In this document: positions 17,653 through 25,510 of the stretch, piece after piece
How positions within the stretch are numbered: the stretch's first letter is position 1
Layout of the letters: each line of letters starts with the position of its first letter
Source of the DNA: JABJOR01 sp965603075
GTDB taxonomy: Bacteria > Pseudomonadota > Alphaproteobacteria > Rhodospirillales > Casp-alpha2
Reading direction: 5' to 3'
Assembly (NCBI GenBank): GCA_965603075.1
Contig: CBFDBO010000001.1
Span: 62,001 to 126,000, forward strand
DNA length: 64,000 bases
The notes under the pieces: model-generated
What the model saw: only the letters and a program-made list of their open reading frames with translations
Told to the model about the DNA's origin: nothing
Database searches by the model: none
Position numbers and translations under genes: made by a program

Positions 17653-18813
17653 CTAGCTTGATTCTTCAACTGGCAAATTAACTTTTAGAGCAAGCCGGAC
17701 AAGGTCCACTTGGCTGTTACTATTTGTCTTGGCAAATAATGACTTAACTTGAGTCCGCACCGTACCCTGCGACACATTACGGGCATCTGCAACTTCGTTG
17801 ATTTTTAGACCTTGGGTCAAAAGCGCGCAGACCTCGCTCTCTGCCGATGTCAGTTTAAATAAAGCATCCATGCCCTTTGTAGAAATCACATCTTCTCGAT
17901 CCGGGTCCGTAATAAAGAGAGCGGCCCCCTTAAATTTACCATCAATATCGCCCTGCAAATTGCTTAAGGGAAGTACGTCCATGAGCCAAGATAAACCTCC
18001 TCCCCTTTTAGGGACGACAATTGTTCCCTCATAATCGGTTGGATTGTCCGGGTTGGAGGCGGCGAGGACCCGAGATGAGAGCATACCTAGGTGCTCTTGG
18101 GAGCGCAGTATAATTTTTTTATTCGAAGACAAAGCTATGCCGTTATTAGCAGAAAAGACATTATCGGCTTCTTTGTTCAGAATTAACACTTCCCCCGTAC
18201 TTGTCATGATAACGACACCGACCTTCATATAATCCAACACAGAAAGAATGCTTTGGAAGCGTTTATGTAGGAGGGAAAAAGGGCGATTTATTTCAAGTGC
18301 TTTAGCCAAATGCGGCAAAAATAATTGTGAAACTCTGTTTTCTTCATCGCTCATATTGGCACGGCCCAATTTATAATTCAGGCTGATACCGTCAAACCAG
18401 ATGGGGGTATCGTTTAAACGGACCGCCATTCTCCGATCAAGCCCAAACATTTCACGTCCAAAAAGAGTACAAGGGATTTCATCGGCTGGTTTTTTAAAGG
18501 CCGTTTCATCGCTGACCCATGTTTGTACCGGGTACTGGGATACAACCTCCAGAGCGTCGGCTTCATCTTTGCCAAACTTTGTATTATAGTCCTCAAGATT
18601 AGTTTCAAAATAAGTAATCCCCAACTCAGTACTTACTATACGATCAGAGATTTCAGGGTAAACATTGTCGCCAAACATCAACGAAGAACCAGCAGACCCG
18701 CAATGATAGGCAAGCTGATCAAGAACATTTACCCAATTCTCCGGATTGACCATTGTGTCATAGATTATGGGTATAAAATCTAGCTGTTCCTTCGTAACCC
18801 CCGATGATCCCAT
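17653..18813 (-). CDS. LuxR-family transcriptional regulator
   Basis: A 386-residue regulator. The C-terminal 65 residues form a LuxR/FixJ helix-turn-helix: LTSAESEVCALLTQGLKI, then ADARNVSQGTVRTQVKSLFA. The larger N-terminal part includes a PAS-like segment (MTSTGEVLILNKEADNVF) and resembles LuxR proteins with unknown sensory domains; no response-regulator receiver is seen. I chose ATG 18813 because GAGG lies 9 bases upstream and the protein then starts MGSSGVTKEQLD; the frame stays open to 18909. It is divergent from the ETHE1-rhodanese gene and convergent with the efflux adaptor, either of which might be a target. Confidence 0.85.
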   Translation of the reverse strand: MGSSGVTKEQLDFIPIIYDTMVNPENWVNVLDQLAYHCGSAGSSLMFGDNVYPEISDRIVSTELGITYFETNLEDYNTKFGKDEADALEVVSQYPVQTWVSDETAFKKPADEIPCTLFGREMFGLDRRMAVRLNDTPIWFDGISLNYKLGRANMSDEENRVSQLFLPHLAKALEINRPFSLLHKRFQSILSVLDYMKVGVVIMTSTGEVLILNKEADNVFSANNGIALSSNKKIILRSQEHLGMLSSRVLAASNPDNPTDYEGTIVVPKRGGGLSWLMDVLPLSNLQGDIDGKFKGAALFITDPDREDVISTKGMDALFKLTSAESEVCALLTQGLKINEVADARNVSQGTVRTQVKSLFAKTNSNSQVDLVRLALKVNLPVEESS

Positions 18814-18930
18814 CGCTATAATCCTCGATAAATTATAATGGTTAGTTGTATGCATTCGTAGTATTATCGTATTAATTTTACGCCATAGATCAAGCTGATA
18901 TATACACAAGACTCTCTAAAAGGTAACAAA

Positions 18931-19977
18931 ATGATATTCCGACAGTTATTTGATAACATTTCATATACATACACCTATTTACTTGCCAGCCGACACGGCG
19001 GTGAGGCCCTGATCATTGATCCGGTTATCGATCGGGTCGATCACTACCTTCGCTTATTGGAAGAGCTTGATTTGAAGTTGGTTAAAGCCATTGATACCCA
19101 CATACATGCCGATCATATAACGGCATTGGGATCCTTACGTGATACCACGCAATGTATCACCGTAATGGGTATGGAAAGCTCCGCCGATGTGGTTTCTATG
19201 CGGGTTTCTGATGGTGATGTTATCGATATAGAAGGGCTAAAACTGGATGTTCTTTATACACCGGGTCATACCAGTGATTCTTATAGTTTCTTGATGGATG
19301 ACAGGGTCTTTACAGGCGATACCATGTTCATCCGTGGTACAGGACGGACAGATTTCCAACATGGCGATCCCGCAGATCTCTATCGATCAATTTTTAATAA
19401 GTTGTTGAAATTACCCGACGAAACACTTGTTTATCCCGGACATGATTACAAGGGAGACACGATATCAACCATCGGGGAAGAGCGCGCCTTTAGCCCTCGT
19501 TTACAAGCCAAAAGCATAGAGGAATTTGTCGACATCATGAATAATCTTGATCTGCCCAATCCAAAATTAATGGATGTGGCGGTTCCAGCGAACCAAGCCG
19601 TGGGCATGGTGCACGATGATGATGAAATCAAAGACAACACGATCTCTGCTCAAAAAGCCTTGTCCCATGTCAACAATCCGGCAACGGTCTTTGTTGATTT
19701 ACGCGAAGAAAACGAACGCAACAAATTTGGTGTCATCCCCGGATCCGTTCATATTCCCTATACAGAAATGCAAACGACTATTGCGCAATCTGGTGAACTG
19801 AAAAACTTTAGTAAGGCGGACACATCCCAACAAATCTTGCTGTATTGTGCTTATGGCGAACGCTCTGCCTTGGCTTTAACTGCTTTGCACGATTGTGGTT
19901 ATAATAATGTTTGGCATCTTGAGGGGGGGATGGTTACTTGGTTGGAGCGTGATTACCCGCTAACCCATATTCAATAA
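18931..19977 (+). CDS. ETHE1-like persulfide dioxygenase fused to rhodanese
   Basis: The N-terminal 240 residues are a metallo-beta-lactamase-fold domain of the ETHE1 type: THIHADH (56-62), PGHT with His113, Asp130 in FTGDTMF, GTGRTDFQHGD, and His171 in YPGHDY. ETHE1 enzymes oxidise glutathione persulfide to sulfite with iron and oxygen. The C-terminal domain (about 250-345) is a rhodanese with active-site Cys306 in CAYGERS, which can transfer sulfane sulfur. The fusion would couple persulfide oxidation to thiosulfate formation, removing sulfide. It starts 117 bases from the divergent LuxR start. Length 348. Confidence 0.92.
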   Translation: MIFRQLFDNISYTYTYLLASRHGGEALIIDPVIDRVDHYLRLLEELDLKLVKAIDTHIHADHITALGSLRDTTQCITVMGMESSADVVSMRVSDGDVIDIEGLKLDVLYTPGHTSDSYSFLMDDRVFTGDTMFIRGTGRTDFQHGDPADLYRSIFNKLLKLPDETLVYPGHDYKGDTISTIGEERAFSPRLQAKSIEEFVDIMNNLDLPNPKLMDVAVPANQAVGMVHDDDEIKDNTISAQKALSHVNNPATVFVDLREENERNKFGVIPGSVHIPYTEMQTTIAQSGELKNFSKADTSQQILLYCAYGERSALALTALHDCGYNNVWHLEGGMVTWLERDYPLTHIQ

Positions 19978-19993
19978 TTACTTATATATCGAC

Positions 19994-20740
19994 CTATATA
20001 TCTTCTTGGGCGACGATCCAGCGGATTTCTTCTTTCACCAAATCAATATGGTGAGAAGGATCCGCCTGTAAGACACCGCTGATAATGGCAATCCGCACTG
20101 GTTTAGGCATGCGATAGAAGTTTTCCAGCACAAGGAACTTAACGCTGGGTCTAACGTTTTCTGAAAGCAGCATACTGAGGATGAGACGTTTACGAATGTC
20201 CGTTCGCAGGTTTCCCGCTTCTGTCAGTTCGAAAAAGGTATGAACAAATTCACGGGGCGATTGATCGCCATCCAGTAAACCTTGCAAATTTTGTCGGAGT
20301 GCCAAGGTATATTGCTGGCGGGATTTTACAATAAAATCGCCGGCATGCTTACGAATATTCGAAATCGCGCCGGGATCGAAATCTTTGTCGGTTACGAGCG
20401 AGACACATTCGCGAACCAAGGGGTGTTTACTTGACTCCCCGACGATCCGGACTATCCCATTAATTAATTTATTCGATCGACCAAGCGGGCTCAAACGGGC
20501 GATCGCCGCCACGGACATAGGGGATTCAGGGTCTCGCATAGATAACATTGCAAGGGGGAGTGGATCTTCAATGGCGCTTAAATCAAGATCATGATTGAGT
20601 AAAAACTCAGGTAATAAAATCTGTTCTTCATCACCCGGATCATCTGTTGGCACACAAATAGGGAGGTTCTCAGCGTATCGACTTTTAATATCGAGCGCTG
20701 CCTTCAAACCTTCCTGTGTAAGGCCAAATTCATTCGCCAT
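19994..20740 (-). CDS. Unrecognised helical protein coupled to an HTH regulator
   Basis: I do not recognise the family. The 248-residue protein has no signal peptide or membrane segment. It is predicted mostly alpha-helical, with repeating amphipathic segments (such as LPLAMLSMRDPESPMSVAAI and KRLILSMLLSENVRPSVKF) that could be HEAT-like. Its ATG follows the TAA of the upstream HTH gene with no gap (TAA-ATG), so the two are translationally coupled and probably work together, perhaps as regulator and partner. It ends 16 bases from the convergent ETHE1 gene. Confidence 0.75.
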   Translation of the reverse strand: MANEFGLTQEGLKAALDIKSRYAENLPICVPTDDPGDEEQILLPEFLLNHDLDLSAIEDPLPLAMLSMRDPESPMSVAAIARLSPLGRSNKLINGIVRIVGESSKHPLVRECVSLVTDKDFDPGAISNIRKHAGDFIVKSRQQYTLALRQNLQGLLDGDQSPREFVHTFFELTEAGNLRTDIRKRLILSMLLSENVRPSVKFLVLENFYRMPKPVRIAIISGVLQADPSHHIDLVKEEIRWIVAQEDI

Positions 20741-21196
20741 TTATTGCGCCGCCATCTGGGCTGGAACAGAATTGGCAATCCTTCTGTTGGTCATTGCTGC
20801 AATCGGTAAGCTAATCGCGCCGCCGGTACTTTCAAACCAAGTACGGTACAGTCGTGCCCCAGCGTGAACCTCCGTTGGGGACAAGGCCAGATTTCTGATT
20901 TCTTGAACATGAAGGCTATTACATAAAGTGCTATATAACTTATTCATGTTTGTTTCTGGGTTATTGCCCATATGCAATTCCATGGTTTCGACTTCTTCAA
21001 TCATGTGAGCAAGAATCAAGGTTAGAAGTACCAACTGTGCCCCGGTCATTCGGGACCGACCGGTTCGCCATTTGCTGAGTGTTGGCGCCGAAACACCAAC
21101 GATTTCAGCAAGCTTTTTTCCGGCAAATCCGGCGTTAGCCAAACCTTCAAAAACTGGATAAATCACCCCTGTATCAACACTATAGTTTTGCTTCAT
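20741..21196 (-). CDS. Helix-turn-helix DNA-binding protein
   Basis: A 151-residue protein. Residues 15-50 fit a helix-turn-helix of the Cro/XRE or Rep type (GLANAGFAGKKLAEIVGVS, then SAPTLSKWRTGRSRM). The remaining two thirds are helical, with no recognised domain. It is the first gene of a two-gene unit; its stop abuts the next gene's start. It is divergent from the ROK kinase gene with 230 bases between, which could hold an autoregulatory operator. The target genes are unknown. Confidence 0.75.
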   Translation of the reverse strand: MKQNYSVDTGVIYPVFEGLANAGFAGKKLAEIVGVSAPTLSKWRTGRSRMTGAQLVLLTLILAHMIEEVETMELHMGNNPETNMNKLYSTLCNSLHVQEIRNLALSPTEVHAGARLYRTWFESTGGAISLPIAAMTNRRIANSVPAQMAAQ

Positions 21197-21426
21197 TTTT
21201 CATTCCGTTCTCTATCCAGTAACAAACGCTAGATTTTATTTACATTACCGTGGACAAAGTCGATAAAAGCATATGAAACTTCTACCCTGACTTGTTGCCT
21301 TAAAACAAATACTGAGCGTAAATAATTTAGTAACCATGAACGAAATCTGTTAATTTTATGAATAACGGCTGTTTTCTTAGGTTTTTTGATAACAACAAAT
21401 AAAAATTATTTATCACGGATGGTGAA

Positions 21427-22335
21427 ATGAGAATTGGAATAGACCTTGGCGGGACAAAAATAGAAGGAATCGCCCTCGATTCGAAAGGGAACGAACTTGC
21501 ACGACTTCGTATACCAACGCCCAAAGGGGATTATCAAGGCACCCTTAAAGCAATTGAGAGTGTCGTTACTGAATTGGAAACGCGAACCGGACGTACCGGC
21601 AGTGTCGGTATGGGCATTCCCGGCACCATATCCCCAGCAACCGGGTTAATTAAAAACTCCAACTCAACAAGTCTCATCGGTCATCCCATGTCTGAGGACT
21701 TGACCACATTGTTAAAACGTCCCGTCCGGTTATCCAATGATGCCAATTGCTTTGCTGTTTCAGAAGCCACAGATGGCAGTGGAACTGGATTTGATTTGGT
21801 GTTTGGAGTGATTGTTGGTACGGGGGTTGGCGGTGGGCTGGTCTTCAAAGGGGAGGTTCATTCCGGCATCAACGGTATCTCTGGTGAATGGGGGCATATT
21901 AATATGCCCTGGATGAGCGCAGAGGAATCGCCGGGCCCTGATTGTTATTGTGGTAAAAATGGCTGCGTAGAAACCTTTCTTTCTGGCCCCGGTATGGAAA
22001 ATGATTATCGTACACTGGGCGGTGACAAGGACCATAAGGCACAAGACATTGTCGAATTAGCCAGTAATGGCGACGCTAGGGCTAATGAAACCCTTGATCG
22101 TTACGAAAACCGCCTTGCCCGTGGCCTTGCCACCATCATCACACTCATCGATCCTGATGTGATTATACTGGGCGGTGGCATCAGTAATATTGATCGCATT
22201 TATGAGAACGTGCCCAAAATCTGGCAATACTGGGCGTTTTCAGATCGAACGGATACGCCGCTTTTGCAAAACACCCATGGTGATTCCAGTGGTGTGCGTG
22301 GAGCGGCATGGTTATGGCCACAAGAACGGCCCTAA
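21427..22335 (+). CDS. ROK-family sugar kinase (fructokinase-like)
   Basis: ROK kinases phosphorylate hexoses or amino sugars with ATP. The 302-residue protein has the phosphate-binding loop GIDLGGTKIEGIAL, the ROK region GVIVGTGVGGGLVFKGEV, the metal-binding GEWGHINMP followed by CYCGKNGCVETFLSG (zinc cysteines), and the second ATP motif DVIILGGGISNI. The overall pattern resembles Mak fructokinase or NagK; the substrate cannot be settled. It begins after GGATGGTGAA and stands alone between two divergent or unrelated units. Confidence 0.9.
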   Translation: MRIGIDLGGTKIEGIALDSKGNELARLRIPTPKGDYQGTLKAIESVVTELETRTGRTGSVGMGIPGTISPATGLIKNSNSTSLIGHPMSEDLTTLLKRPVRLSNDANCFAVSEATDGSGTGFDLVFGVIVGTGVGGGLVFKGEVHSGINGISGEWGHINMPWMSAEESPGPDCYCGKNGCVETFLSGPGMENDYRTLGGDKDHKAQDIVELASNGDARANETLDRYENRLARGLATIITLIDPDVIILGGGISNIDRIYENVPKIWQYWAFSDRTDTPLLQNTHGDSSGVRGAAWLWPQERP

Positions 22336-22497
22336 TCTTTGGTTATAATCCCCCTTATCTTATGTGTTGATCCTCTTCCTCCTCTCCCCTTAAACAAGGC
22401 GGCACTTTTTGCCTACTCGGCAACAAAAGCGGTAATTAATGCCCTGTTAAAAGAAGTTAACATTCCGTAAACACTTGATTTACAAAGCGTTAATTTT

Positions 22498-22513
22498 TGG
22501 CACGGCCGTTGCA
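22498..22513 (+). promoter_or_regulatory. Sigma-54 (-24/-12) promoter
   Basis: TGGCACGGCCGTTGCA matches the RpoN consensus TGGCACG-N4-TTGCW at every fixed position, with the correct 10 bases between GG (-24) and GC (-12). Transcription would begin near 22524, leaving a leader of about 50 bases before the ATG at 22573. A sigma-54 promoter implies control by an enhancer-binding activator; likely activator sites would lie in 22340-22480. Confidence 0.8.
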
Positions 22514-22572
22514 AATATCCTGAGTGAGAAACCTGACTAACAATGTCAATGATCATCACGCAGGAGGTCAAC

Positions 22573-23271
22573 ATGTTAATGCTAAAATCCGATAACGTTT
22601 ACGAACTAAGAACCACAGATGCCTTTGAACTAGAAAAGAATGTTTACGCACTGGCCAATGCTATTGCGACAGGTAAAGATCAAACCAATGTTCTGAGTAT
22701 TGCGCAAAAAGTTTTAGGCTGTGCACAAAATACAAATATGTGCCTCAATGAGCAAAAGAAACGCATTGAAGTCCTAGAACACGATTGCATCACCGACAAT
22801 TTAACCAAAGTGCTCAACCGCAATGGTTTCAAAAAAGAATTACACCGTTCGATGTCCCATGCCCGCCGGCATAATACGAACCTAGCGCTGATTTACATCA
22901 ACTTAGCCGACATTAAAGAAATTGGGATTGCCCATGGTATAGAAGCGAGCAATACAGTGCTTTGTAAAGTTGCTGATGTATTGAAAAATTATGTCCGTGA
23001 TACAGATCATGTAGCGCGTATGGGGGACGATGAATTTATTGTCCTTATGAACGATGCCTCCCTCGTCGATGCCCACGCCCGCACGTGCACACTGCATTGG
23101 GCTTTAAATCATACCAGTATCAGTTGGCAAGATACCAGCGTCAGCGTCCAAGCAAGTCTTGGCACAGAAGGCTTCACCCCTTCTGATCAAGAACAAGCGG
23201 TCCTTTTGCGCGCCGATGAAGCCATGTGTTGTATGAGCAATTACAAATCAGATTCATTACAGTACGCCTGA
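22573..23271 (+). CDS. GGDEF-domain protein with degenerate active site
   Basis: Residues 70-225 of this 232-residue protein form a GGDEF domain (DNLTKVLNRNGF entry motif). The signature reads GDDEF (151-155) instead of GGDEF, and the metal-binding stretch is INLADIKEI rather than LDIDxFKxIND, so cyclase activity is doubtful. An RxxD I-site (RDTD, 142-145) lies exactly five residues before it, so the domain may still bind cyclic di-GMP. The first 70 residues are helical, with no membrane segment. I chose ATG 22573 because AGGAGG lies 6 bases upstream; an ATG at 22543 is possible. Transcribed from the sigma-54 promoter at 22498. Confidence 0.85.
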   Translation: MLMLKSDNVYELRTTDAFELEKNVYALANAIATGKDQTNVLSIAQKVLGCAQNTNMCLNEQKKRIEVLEHDCITDNLTKVLNRNGFKKELHRSMSHARRHNTNLALIYINLADIKEIGIAHGIEASNTVLCKVADVLKNYVRDTDHVARMGDDEFIVLMNDASLVDAHARTCTLHWALNHTSISWQDTSVSVQASLGTEGFTPSDQEQAVLLRADEAMCCMSNYKSDSLQYA

Positions 23272-23350
23272 TAGAACCAAGAAAATAGAACCAATCCAAA
23301 GATTATAATTAAGAAACGTCAACGAACCCTTAGTCCCCTGCGAAACTATA

Positions 23351-23411
23351 GCCCTGTATCCGCCTCTCACCACTCCCCCTCAACACACAAGGATACAGGG
23401 CCATTTTTTTT
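23351..23411 (+). terminator. Rho-independent terminator with long loop
   Basis: GCCCTGTATCC (23351-23361) pairs perfectly with GGATACAGGGC (23391-23401) and is followed by CA and a run of eight Ts. The 29-base loop is longer than usual and rich in C and A. It ends the sigma-54-driven GGDEF transcript and separates it from the histidine-rich gene. Confidence 0.8.
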
Positions 23412-23487
23412 CAACAAAGGTGGCGATTAAAACTGAAAAATCTAATTTAATTAATGTTGATCATAAGAATAATAAGGAGCCAATCCC

Positions 23488-24108
23488 GTGAAAGTACAAT
23501 CCAGTGATATAAAACGATCATTTGAACGTGATCAATCAGAGACCAGCCCCGTTTTGGCCCCCTTACCCCATTCACACCCTCATTCACATCATCACCCCCA
23601 TCATAGCCATGTGACCCCACCCACAATTCATGGCCCGTCAGATGACAGCGCCCCCCAATCAGAAGATGTCTTTCAGTTATGGCATGGGAAGGATGCATTG
23701 GTTCCCACTTTTGATCAACAGAGACTGCCTGTTCCGATTATCAATGATACTGAAAGACGGCGGGCTAAAGCGCGTGAGATTGCTAATTTAGATATCGATG
23801 TACGCGCCATGAGCGCCCGTCAAATGGCCAACGTCAGCACGGATCTTTATATGCAAGGTTTGATCACATGGGATGAATATGACGCCCTGGCCTTTCAATC
23901 CGAATTGCACCCTGATTACAATAAAACCATCGGTGCTTTAGTCGATAAAAAGGCTGAGCCGGACGAACCCCGCGATTTTGTACGGGAATGGGAAAAACGC
24001 CTGTCTTTTGTGAACCGCTATAACAACAAAGACATTACAACCATCAAAACAGCGCAACGTATCACCCGCTTGTTACAACAGATGGCTGGTGTTTTGGCGT
24101 ATGGATAA
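23488..24108 (+). CDS. Histidine-rich protein of unknown function
   Basis: A 206-residue soluble protein I do not recognise. Nine of the 14 residues from 28 to 41 are histidine (SHPHSHHHPHHSH), a pattern that binds Zn, Ni or Cu in other proteins. The rest is hydrophilic and helical, with RRRAKAREIANLDIDVRAMS and TWDEYDALAFQSELHPDYN. It starts at GTG 23488 behind AAGGAG with good spacing. It could be a metal-responsive or storage protein, or a flagellar/cell-surface accessory, but there is no direct evidence. It converges with the SPOR lipoprotein gene. Confidence 0.75.
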   Translation: MKVQSSDIKRSFERDQSETSPVLAPLPHSHPHSHHHPHHSHVTPPTIHGPSDDSAPQSEDVFQLWHGKDALVPTFDQQRLPVPIINDTERRRAKAREIANLDIDVRAMSARQMANVSTDLYMQGLITWDEYDALAFQSELHPDYNKTIGALVDKKAEPDEPRDFVREWEKRLSFVNRYNNKDITTIKTAQRITRLLQQMAGVLAYG

Positions 24109-24153
24109 AAAATGGCGGGTCTAATGGGGGGATAAGCGTGGATATTGAGGATG

Positions 24154-25005
24154 TTATTGAGGAACGGAAACCACTTGAATGAGCTCGTCTTGTTTCCAAT
24201 TCATGGCCATAGTCTGGCTTTCAACATTCATCCCCCAAGCATCTTCGATACCGGAATTAATGACAGAAGCAACAACAGATTCTTGATTATCCGCCGTATA
24301 GGGACCAACAAGAATACGGAAAACTTTGGTGTCATCAACGTTTGCAGAAACGATCTCTGCACCTAGATCCTCATACCATTCGGCAAACCGTGTTGCATTC
24401 GCCCATTTTGAGAAACTGCCAATAACAAGATAATTTCCTTGCAGGGTATTTGTTTCAGCAACGTCAGACACTTCAGCTACTTGTTGAGGCGGTTTTTCCT
24501 CGGTTACTTCAATTTCAAGAACGGGGGATTTAAGGGCTGTTAATTGCTCAACGTCGACGGATTTAACCGTTGTAATTTGTACAGATACAGAAGCGACCTC
24601 GGTTACGGCATGGTTTTGCCAGGAGACAGTCTCATCGTATGAATGATCTTTGAAAGCTAAATCACTGAAAATTGAGCGATTGAATAAATCAACAGACTTT
24701 TTAACATCCGTACCGGCGAGGGATGAGGTAATGGCAGGATTACCCTCTAGATCAATATCACCCGCATCCGCAAGCGCGTTAATTGAATCATCTGACCGAC
24801 AGACAGCGCCCTCTGTGAAACCGCGCCATAAAGCGCAATCTTTCTGGGCGACGGCAGAAATACCATGGTCGGTGATCGATTTTTTAGTAAACATAACGGA
24901 AAGACCATCAAGGGCCCAAGACGCTAGCGTCAGTTGTGGGGGTAAGAAACATCCACTTAACAAAACGCTGCTTAATACAACAGGAATTATCCGTAAGTTA
25001 CCCAT
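24154..25005 (-). CDS. SPOR-domain lipoprotein
   Basis: I chose ATG 25005, which gives a lipoprotein signal peptide (MGNLRIIPVVLSSVLLSGC, lipobox Cys19); the frame stays open to 25041, but those extra residues would hide the signal. The C-terminal 80 residues look like a SPOR domain (NYLVIGSFSKWANATRFAEW, then VFRILVGPYT), which binds denuded septal peptidoglycan in cell-division proteins. The middle, about 60-180, is low-complexity and acidic. Length 283. It is likely outer-membrane anchored and periplasmic. The gene is alone, convergent with the histidine-rich gene. Confidence 0.85.
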   Translation of the reverse strand: MGNLRIIPVVLSSVLLSGCFLPPQLTLASWALDGLSVMFTKKSITDHGISAVAQKDCALWRGFTEGAVCRSDDSINALADAGDIDLEGNPAITSSLAGTDVKKSVDLFNRSIFSDLAFKDHSYDETVSWQNHAVTEVASVSVQITTVKSVDVEQLTALKSPVLEIEVTEEKPPQQVAEVSDVAETNTLQGNYLVIGSFSKWANATRFAEWYEDLGAEIVSANVDDTKVFRILVGPYTADNQESVVASVINSGIEDAWGMNVESQTMAMNWKQDELIQVVSVPQ

Positions 25006-25510
25006 AAAATAGCTCTCTCCACTTTTTATCGATTGGCTCAATTTACGCCGAGCAAATCGAAACTTAGTAATATTATTACTTTTTTATAGCAACAGGACAA
25101 TAACAAACTGTAAACAATCTATGGAATCAATCGACTATAGGGTGTTCTTGATGCATGATTTTGAAAAACCTCGAAATTTTATCGAAATAAACACTTACTG
25201 AGGACTCGCTGAATAAACCGACGATTTCTCATTCTATCACTGCATCCGTGCCCTCATGAGAAAACTATTTCTACATTGTCAGTGATATTTTTTTCAATTA
25301 CCGAGTTTTACCACCCTTCCCTTCTGGACGGTATCCACTCAGTTCTAGACTTAGAACGACAGGACAACCGTCTCCCCCCCCCAGCACATCAGCTTTATGC
25401 TGAGGTCTTATAATGTTTCTATCTACAAGACTTAGAACATTGATTATTTTCCTTTTCAAGTATGGATACAGTAGCCAAGTAATATTTTAAATTCCTTAAC
25501 AGCTGTATTC
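25006..25510. other. 505-base gap between SPOR lipoprotein and chemoreceptor genes
   Basis: I see no gene here. It must hold the promoter of the SPOR gene and the 3' end of the chemoreceptor transcript. It contains an inverted repeat at 25342-25357 (GTTCTA-GACT-TAGAAC), and part of that sequence (AGACTTAGAAC) recurs at 25428-25438. A small hairpin (TCAGC-TTTAT-GCTGA) lies near 25390. Confidence 0.6.
25342..25357. repeat. Inverted repeat, with half repeated at 25428
   Basis: GTTCTA and TAGAAC flank a 4-base spacer. The 11-base string AGACTTAGAAC at 25347-25357 occurs again at 25428-25438, 81 bases away. The two copies may be binding sites of one regulator upstream of the SPOR gene or relics of a repeat; neither is proven. 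Confidence 0.4.
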
